Positions 58,401-64,000 of a stretch of DNA of 64,000 nt are shown in pieces. The translations under genes were made by a program, and so were the position numbers. Source of the DNA: Crossaster papposus (taxonomy: Eukaryota > Echinodermata > Asteroidea > Velatida > Solasteridae); NCBI GenBank assembly GCA_037893245.1, contig JBAIAA010000352.1, forward strand, positions 1,612,001 through 1,676,000, read 5' to 3'. Each line of letters begins with the position of its first letter. Position 1 is the first letter of the stretch. The notes under the pieces were generated by a model. The model saw nothing but the letters and a program-made list of their open reading frames with translations. It had not been told where the DNA came from and searched no databases.

Positions 58401-60715
58401 TGTTTTTCCGGTTCAAACCGCTCTCGTCCTCGTAATACTGAGCGAACTGCTCTTCGATGTGGTCGATAATGGGTTTCCATCTTTGAGAAATGGGAACGAG
58501 GAAATCGTATAAATTCACTCTCAATGAAGTTCATTAAGTTTTCTTTTAAAGTTGCACTCAGGATGGTAAATAGGCTCGAGGTTGCGGCTTGCCTACGCCG
58601 ACCAATTCACGATTTGCATGCCCTCGGTTATTTTATGTTTACTATTTAAGCATTTTTATAGGCTATGAACTTCAGGGTTTATACCCAAAACATGACTGCG
58701 AACTCGTATTTCTGTGAAAATCACATGAAATTGGGTCCCAAAATAAGCTTGTTAAACCATAATTCTTTACACTGTAGGCCTATAATCATTTAAAGCCAAA
58801 ATACAAAAATGCATTTTTTTTTAAATTTTGTTGAACAGAAACATTGACAAATTTCCGCCTTACATCAGTTTCGAAATGACCGTATATCCGTTTGTGATCA
58901 TTATAGAATCGAACTGTATTAACAACCACTTGTTCGACTGATTCATTGCAAGGTTTCCGTCCGACTTACGAGTCGACGCAGTTGACGGAGTCCCCGAACC
59001 CCGGGGTGTCGACCACGGTCAATCGTAGCCTGACTCCCTGCTCTTCGATGTCGACCGAGCATTGCTTAATTTCCACCGTTTGCTCGATTCGTTCTGCGGA
59101 GGGATTTAAAAAGGTTGCGTTAGCGCTTAAAGTCGGTTTACCCGTCCTTAACCTTGGCTAAGGGCTACGTGTGCGCCTATTTCATGTACAACTGCGTGAG
59201 AAAATGCTCACTATAACCGTAGCCATTAAGTATATATACGGAGAAGCCCGTTTGGGACAAGACCTCATTTAACATAATAACTTTTTGAAATGAGGTATAC
59301 CCTACCTTAAATGGCCAGTTTCGTTGAAGATAATTGTGACCCAGCACGAGTAAATGAGACACTTTGAGGCAAAAATGAAAATTGAGATTTTGATTTTATC
59401 ATTTAAAGCTTGTTTAGCTTTAAATGATGAAATCAAAATCTAAATTTTCATTTTTGCCTCATAGGTGTCTCATTTACTCGTGCTTGGTCACAATTTACAA
59501 TGATTATTTCAAATTTCAAATTTGTATATTAAATGTATCAATCTTTGTGACAATGTTTTACTATACCAAAAATAGTGCGTATCTTATAGTATACAGAAAA
59601 AAGAACTTATAGTTCAAATTATTTCCCTCTAGAATTCGTTAGAAAGGAAACGTTTATTTATGACGGTCGCGGAACTAGCTTGGGCTGTTGGGCAAACCTT
59701 TGGCACTCTTACTAAAGCCCCCCCCCCCCACCCCAACCCCCCGGAAAAGTGTTGGCATGCCTAAAACTGAAACAGATCCACCGAAAGAAAAACTGTATCC
59801 AATCGACAAAATACTTATGGGAAGATATTTACAAAATTGTAGCACTGACAAACATTAATTGATAAAACCCCAGGAAATAATTTATTACCATCGGCACTGA
59901 GCTCCTTTCGATCCTTGTACAAATCCGTCAGAAACAAACTATTCACTAAGGTGGATTTACCAAGACCCGATTCACCTGTGGTGCACGTAAAAAAAATAAA
60001 AAAATAAAAAACTTGTAACATACAACATCTGCAAACATCAAAACATAAAAATACTGGATTATTGGAAAATACCTTATACTTGATTGTAAGTGGATAATAG
60101 TAGTCTAAAGCTCATGTGAACTTATTGTGGACATTGGGGGATCAGGTTGACGTAGGGGTTCTGATCTATGCCTTTCACCGCTGTGACCCGGGTTCGAATC
60201 CCGCCTGATTCCGTGAATTTTCCCCAAGGGTTTTCCCGCCAACCTCTAAAACTATACCTTATAATTCTCATTGTCTTCTCTCTGCAGGTTTCTTTAAGCT
60301 TACGAGCTATGCAGTGCCTAGGGCCAGGGATCCTTCTGAGTGATAGTTTTATTACCAGATAATCGACCAAACAGGAATATACATGCAGTAAAGGCAGAAT
60401 GTTGCAAGTTGTGTGTTTTTTCCCCCAAGATTTTCAAGTTATTTTGCAGCAAATTTCTTGCCGATTTTGCTCAAATTCGACCACGAGATAACCAAGACAT
60501 GTTTATAACATAAGTTTAAAGCTTAGGCCGATAGGCATTTTTCTGAAAGAGACTTTTCTGGGGGGACACCATAGCTAGCTGCGCAGTAAACCTTTCTTTC
60601 CATCGTATTCCTACTTACCTACGACCATGAGTGTGAATTCAAATCCTTTCTTGACGGACTTCCGATGGACTTGGTCTGGTAGTGTAGCAAACCCCACATA
60701 TTCCCTACCCGGTTG
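49470..60715 (-). CDS. SEPTIN4/5: Septin, SEPT4/5 type (ten 3' coding exons; start outside window)
   Basis: Filament-forming GTPase of the cytoskeleton and cell cortex. Coding exons in gene order: 60619-60715, 59889-59975, 58970-59093, 58346-58480, 55836-55953, 54166-54267, 52676-52772, 51472-51523, 50245-50355, 49470-49758; all phases agree, 403 residues plus stop. Visible in order: [20 protein letters not shown] (septin N-terminal region), G1 P-loop GESGLGKST (33-41), G3 DTPGFGD (89-95), [21 protein letters not shown]4 AKAD (171-174), [16 protein letters not shown], septin unique element with RGRLYPWG, then LHYENYR and a C-terminal coiled coil ([19 protein letters not shown], about 325-356) before a Gly/Ser/Asn-rich tail. 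These match vertebrate SEPT4/SEPT5 blocks (SEPT2 group). The first exon here begins in phase 0, so at least one upstream coding exon lies beyond 64 kb. Introns hold at least ten MITEs. Confidence 0.93.
50620..50725 (-). repeat. tRNA-derived SINE in septin intron
   Basis: GGCTTGCCCAAGGACACATC then GGATTCGAACCCCTAAACC and CTGACCACAAGTCCTGAACC, the minus-strand B and A boxes. Confidence 0.5.
50910..51293 (-). mobile_element. MITE family C copy in septin intron
   Basis: TTAA on both sides; AGGGATAGTATACG at the left, CGTATACGATCCCT at the right. Confidence 0.88.
51949..52187. mobile_element. MITE with GGCCAATTTCATAAAACATG ends, in septin intron
   Basis: Same family as 11044-11345 but shorter. 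The ends are GGCCAATTTCATAAAACATG and CATGTTTTATGAAATTGGCC, with only one TGCTTAGC unit per arm. Confidence 0.82.
52299..52650 (+). mobile_element. MITE family B copy with insertion, ending 25 bp from septin exon 7
   Basis: The left end after TTAA is followed by about 110 bp of unrelated sequence (52335-52445), then the family body. The right terminus is cut at ATCCCGGCGAG, next to a GGTTTGGTCCGA duplication that leads to the exon donor. Confidence 0.8.
52804..53312. mobile_element. MITE related to the element at 2584-2999, 32 bp from septin exon 7
   Basis: Left arm GTTACTGCTCCCACAAAACC, right arm GGGTTTCGTAGGAGCAGAACAC, inverted to each other with drift. Confidence 0.65.
53541..53633. repeat. 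GAAGCC hexanucleotide repeat in septin intron 6
   Basis: About fifteen copies of (GAAGCC), running at the end of a plus frame that would read KPKPKP; it is intronic for the septin. Confidence 0.9.
54286..55022 (-). mobile_element. MITE family A copy split by a second inverted-end insertion
   Basis: The outer parts are family A. The middle (about 54355-54790) is foreign, framed by AAAACATGTATTAAAA and its inverse, and filled with scrambled AACCAACGTTGG-like motifs. It lies in a septin intron, 20 bp upstream of an exon acceptor in transcript terms. Confidence 0.8.
55405..55789 (+). mobile_element. MITE family C copy in septin intron
   Basis: The left flank has drifted to CTAA, the right keeps TTAA. 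It ends about 45 bp from the exon 5 donor site. Confidence 0.87.
56083..56461 (-). mobile_element. MITE family A copy in septin intron
   Basis: Carries the central palindrome GATCGCCGGACGGCGATC and ends GGTGTATCCTACCTTTAAAC. Confidence 0.85.
57089..57470 (+). mobile_element. MITE family A copy, near complete, in septin intron
   Basis: TTAA on both sides; the clearest example of the family in plus orientation at about 382 bp. Confidence 0.9.
57783..58170 (-). mobile_element. MITE family A copy, near complete, in septin intron
   Basis: Opposite orientation to the copy 300 bp to its left. It keeps the central GATCGCCGGACGGCGATCGC palindrome and TTAA flanks. Confidence 0.9.
59332..59496. repeat. 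165-bp near-perfect hairpin in septin intron
   Basis: Two arms of about 78 bp, starting TAATTGTGACCCAGCACGAG, meet at a short loop around 59411 (AGCTTGTTTAGCT). Only a few bases differ between arms, so it is a very compact palindromic MITE or a hairpin-forming RNA in the intron. Confidence 0.85.
60130..60215 (+). repeat. tRNA-like sequence with perfect B box in septin intron
   Basis: GGGTTCGAATCCCGCCTGA matches the tRNA T-arm/B-box consensus, but the 5' half does not form a convincing cloverleaf. Probably a SINE head. Confidence 0.4.
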
Positions 60716-61465
60716 CTGTATAACAGGGGAAATGATTTTTTTCTCATAAAGTCTAATTCTTGCAGCAAATTTGTATTACAAAAGCAAAAAAAAACCGATG
60801 CCTTATGTACACAGGATTCTAGAATATCAAAATTAACCTCGCATATAAAATCTGTATTCCAAGGCCCTCCTTTATAACCCAAAATTGCTGCCTTTTTTTC
60901 CATATCCGATTTAAAAGTACAGTCAATAAATCTCTCTTTTCGCTGCCATCGAAATAATACAATCTCTTTTTTTTTCTCAGCGATAAATTGCAATTACTGA
61001 ACCCAGTATTTATAAATATCGCATGACCTTCTGACCTTTCGAAACGGGTGACCTAATTTGGCAACAATATATAAAATAGTGGGATTGTCACATTGTCCAC
61101 TTCGCCGGATGGAGTATTTCCTAACGGCAGACGCCTTGCGGTAAATTTATGATTTGAATTGAAACTCAATACAGATAAGTTGGAATATCACAAACAATTA
61201 CACATACATTCACTATACCGGTATCCGTGTTTACGTTCATTTTCATCAGTATACATGGCCTGGTTTCGACATTAAGAAAACAGATCGCGCGCCAAACGGA
61301 CCACTATTAATTTAATTTATAAAATAGCCAAATAGGAATTTTAGAATTTTAGAGACTTAAAGTCGAATAGTAAACTGTTGCATAATATTAATCGTTAAAA
61401 ACAAATAGGGCTTTGATTGTTTTTTTAGAACCCGATTATTTTTCTTTATGATAAAAGATTTATTT

Positions 61466-62313
61466 AAAGGTAGGATACACCATTGATTATTGCTTGAATT
61501 ATCATGAATGGGTGGATTTGGGGGGTTGAATTTTCTAGTAAATGTTGTTTAAAGGCAGGATACACCATTGGTAATTGCTTGAATTATCAGTAATGGGTGA
61601 ATTTGGGGGTTGTAATTTAAAGTAAATGTCGTTTAATTGATGACCTGTATGTCCTAAGTTTTACAATCATGGATGCCGAGAAAAGCAAGACAAATGGCGT
61701 TTGTTTTCAACCGGCGTCGGGCAGTGGTTCTTATGTTGTTCTTGTTTTGTACTTTTGTTGGCTATCGCCGAATATATAATTCAATTTTTCGGGAACAATT
61801 ACAGGATATCTAGCGCAATCATTTTGCTGGATGCCTATACAATCCGTTATTTACTTTCAAATAAATAAGATATTTCTTAATAATTCGGTAGTAATTTTTT
61901 TCCGATATCTGCAATGGTGTATCCTACCTTTAAAGGTAGTATACACCATTTGCAGATATCGAAAATATTTACTACCGAATTATTAGGAAATATCTTACTC
62001 ATTTGAAAGTAAATAATGATTCTAGGCATCCAGCAAAATTATTGCGCTAGATATCCTGTAATTATTCCGAAAAATTGAATTTTATAATGAAAAATTCGCG
62101 ATCGCCGGACGGCAATCGCGAAAAAACAAAGATAACATAAGAATAATTGCTCGACGCCAGTTGAAAAAAACCGCTGTTTTTCGTGCTTTTTTCGGCATCG
62201 ATGATTGTAAAACTTTGGACAGCTCAGTTAAACGATGTTTACTATAAAATACAACCACCCAAATCTACTCATTCATGATAATTCAAGCAATTACCAATGG
62301 TGTATCCTACCTT
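61466..62313. mobile_element. Two adjoining MITE family A copies sharing one TTAA
   Basis: A plus-oriented copy (to about 61930, with its left end duplicated at 61466-61560) meets a minus-oriented copy (61934-62313) at CCTACCTTTAAAGGTAG, so a single TTAA serves both elements. Confidence 0.85.
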
Positions 62314-62375
62314 TAATGCCCGATGTAGGACGTAAACAAATCCGATATTGTTCTTTTAATATAATTTCGCACACA

Positions 62376-62872
62376 ACGTTACTTTAGGCCAAATAATTTT
62401 TTTATTTTTTTTAGCGTCATGCCCTTTTTTAAAAAGGAAGGAGGAGGCCCTTTTTTTTTTTTTTTTTCCCAAAATGGCCGCCAGACACATCTTAATTCGA
62501 GTCATGTAGTGAACATGTCACACCCTATCTTCTAATTTAAAATTAAAACATGGTTCACCCACGATTAAAAATTAAAATTCATGTGGGTCGATCATGTATG
62601 CACCGTACACGACTACACGTCACACCCTAGCCTTCCTAGTATTAGAACAAATATATTTCCAGAGCATGTACACAGTGTGATGTTAAAGTCTAAAAATCCG
62701 ATCTGAAAATTTTATTATCTTAAAAAAAAAAAAAAATTGTTTTTGCTAAAATGGTCAAATTTATCTCTTTTTTTTCAAAAAGAAAAAAGAAAGAAAAAAG
62801 GAGGCGGCCCCAAAAAAGGAAGAGGGCGGTGACGCTAAACATGTTTTTTATTTTATTTGGCCTTACTGTAAT
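62376..62872. mobile_element. 497-bp element with AGGCCAAATAA ends
   Basis: Left TTTAGGCCAAATAATTTTTT ... TTTAGCGTCATGCCC; right GGCGGTGACGCTAAACATG ... TTATTTGGCCTTA, imperfectly inverted. Confidence 0.72.
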
Positions 62873-63219
62873 ACAACACGCGCTGTGCTAAACTGTTCCC
62901 CAATATAAATTATTAAGATATAAATCAACGTATAATTATCATTTCCAGACAATAATGTCGAATTGCAATCCATTGTACCTTCGCACACAAACAATTCGAA
63001 GCTTATTCCCAAACATAACAAAACAAAAATCACTCAACCCAACCTCTCACGTAAATTTGGTTCTCTATTCAAAGTATCAACTGGCCACGAACTGCATGCA
63101 TGTTATTGTTCAAAACACTGGAATAGTACGGAGAGAGAAATTCGATTATTATTAGTTGTGGTTTCTCATTCACGCTCAGATCCCGGAAATAAACGCGACT
63201 AAACAAAAGTGTGGGTTAA

Positions 63220-63605
63220 AGGGATCGTATACGTTTGGTAATTACTCAAAAAATTAATGGCAATAACAACTTACTTGGTAAGAAGTACAGCAGCTTTGGA
63301 TAGTATAATGCATTTTTAGAAATTGTTCACTTCGAAGTACTGCGGTTATGGAAAAAGTATCACTTTTAATCCCAACAAATTTGAATCTGAGAAGCGTTAC
63401 TGCAGTGACGTTTCTCAGATTGTGTATTCCAATGCAGATTATTCTTCCTGCGTGGACATAACCGCTTCAGATTTTCAGCAATATCTCAAAATCTCTACAA
63501 CCTTTTTAAATAAAATTTTTACAGGTTAGTTTTATGGTATATATCTATAACTATATAGGATTGAAACAAACAATGGGTTCTAATTACCAAACGTATACGA
63601 TCTAT
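63220..63605 (-). mobile_element. MITE family C copy near the right edge
   Basis: TTAA flanks; the right end reads CGTATACGATCTA, otherwise close to the other three copies. Confidence 0.87.
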
Positions 63606-64000
63606 TTAAGGAATAGGCTTTCAAACAACTACATTTGTGTGTGGGCTATAATGGGAAAGAGTGATGACATAATTATTCAAAAGACTGAATCCCTTTTAAA
63701 AAAAAACACTCCAAAAAACCGAATCCCTTATAAATGTTTTATAAATAGTGAAATGTTCACACTTTCGGGAAGCCACAATGGAAGACCGCTCTTTTTAGGA
63801 GTTATCCTTCATTTGGCTCCTCGAAGAAGTGGTTTTCACTATGTTTGGCGGGTGATTTTTTTCACTCTGAAAAAGTAAATTTCACTCTTTTTGAAGTGGT
63901 TTTAACTAGAGATTCACTCGTTTTAAGAGTGAGCATTTCACGATTTTACATTTGGAGAGCGACAGTTTCATACAAACCAATACAATTCGTATCTGCGAAT

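Noticed and set aside
60130-60215. Functional tRNA gene
   Set aside because: The B box is good, but I could not form an acceptor stem or a normal D arm.
60619-60993. 124-residue minus frame over the first visible septin exon
   Set aside because: Different frame from the conserved YVGFATLP sequence; the extra part is intronic.

Overview
This is a eukaryotic (animal) genomic window: coding sequence is split into short exons with GT-AG introns, and the space between exons is packed with small inverted-repeat transposons, minisatellites and tRNA-like SINEs. The protein families (a lipid phosphate phosphatase, a WSB1-type WD40/SOCS-box protein, a SEPT4/5-type septin), an Ngaro-type tyrosine-recombinase retrotransposon and the very high MITE load suggest a marine invertebrate deuterostome. 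An echinoderm such as a sea star is my best guess; this is inference from composition and families, not a database match.

Layout. (1) 1-600: start of a ~200-bp tandem satellite. (2) 1029-7466, plus strand: the last three recognisable coding exons of a phospholipid phosphatase (PLPP1-like); its 5' exons lie left of the window. (3) About 7.5-21 kb: no confident host gene. It holds MITEs, a 23-bp minisatellite (12728-13517), a decayed BEL/Pao reverse transcriptase fragment, tandem arrays made from a MITE end, SINE-like units and a few orphan exon-like stretches. (4) 22341-39176, minus strand: a complete 8-exon WSB1 gene. I rebuilt it with all splice phases consistent (469 codons before the stop); introns carry minisatellites, MITEs and a 2.2-kb hAT-type element with a perfect 8-bp target duplication. 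(5) 40946-46121, minus strand: a complete-looking Ngaro retrotransposon (gag, RT/RNase H, tyrosine recombinase) with split direct repeats that are pairwise identical, so it is young. gag and pol are in one frame, separated by a single UGA followed by CGG, a known readthrough context. (6) 49470-60715, minus strand: the last ten coding exons of a septin (GTPase domain and C-terminal coiled coil); its 5' end is right of the window. (7) 61-64 kb: more MITEs.

The host genes do not form an operon or a shared pathway: PLPP dephosphorylates bioactive lipids at membranes, WSB1 is a substrate receptor for a Cullin-5 ubiquitin ligase, and the septin builds GTP-bound cytoskeletal filaments. The main theme of the non-coding part is at least three sequence-unrelated MITE families (A, B, C) that all end at TTAA, as expected for piggyBac-type mobilisation. 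One of them has been turned into tandem arrays twice.
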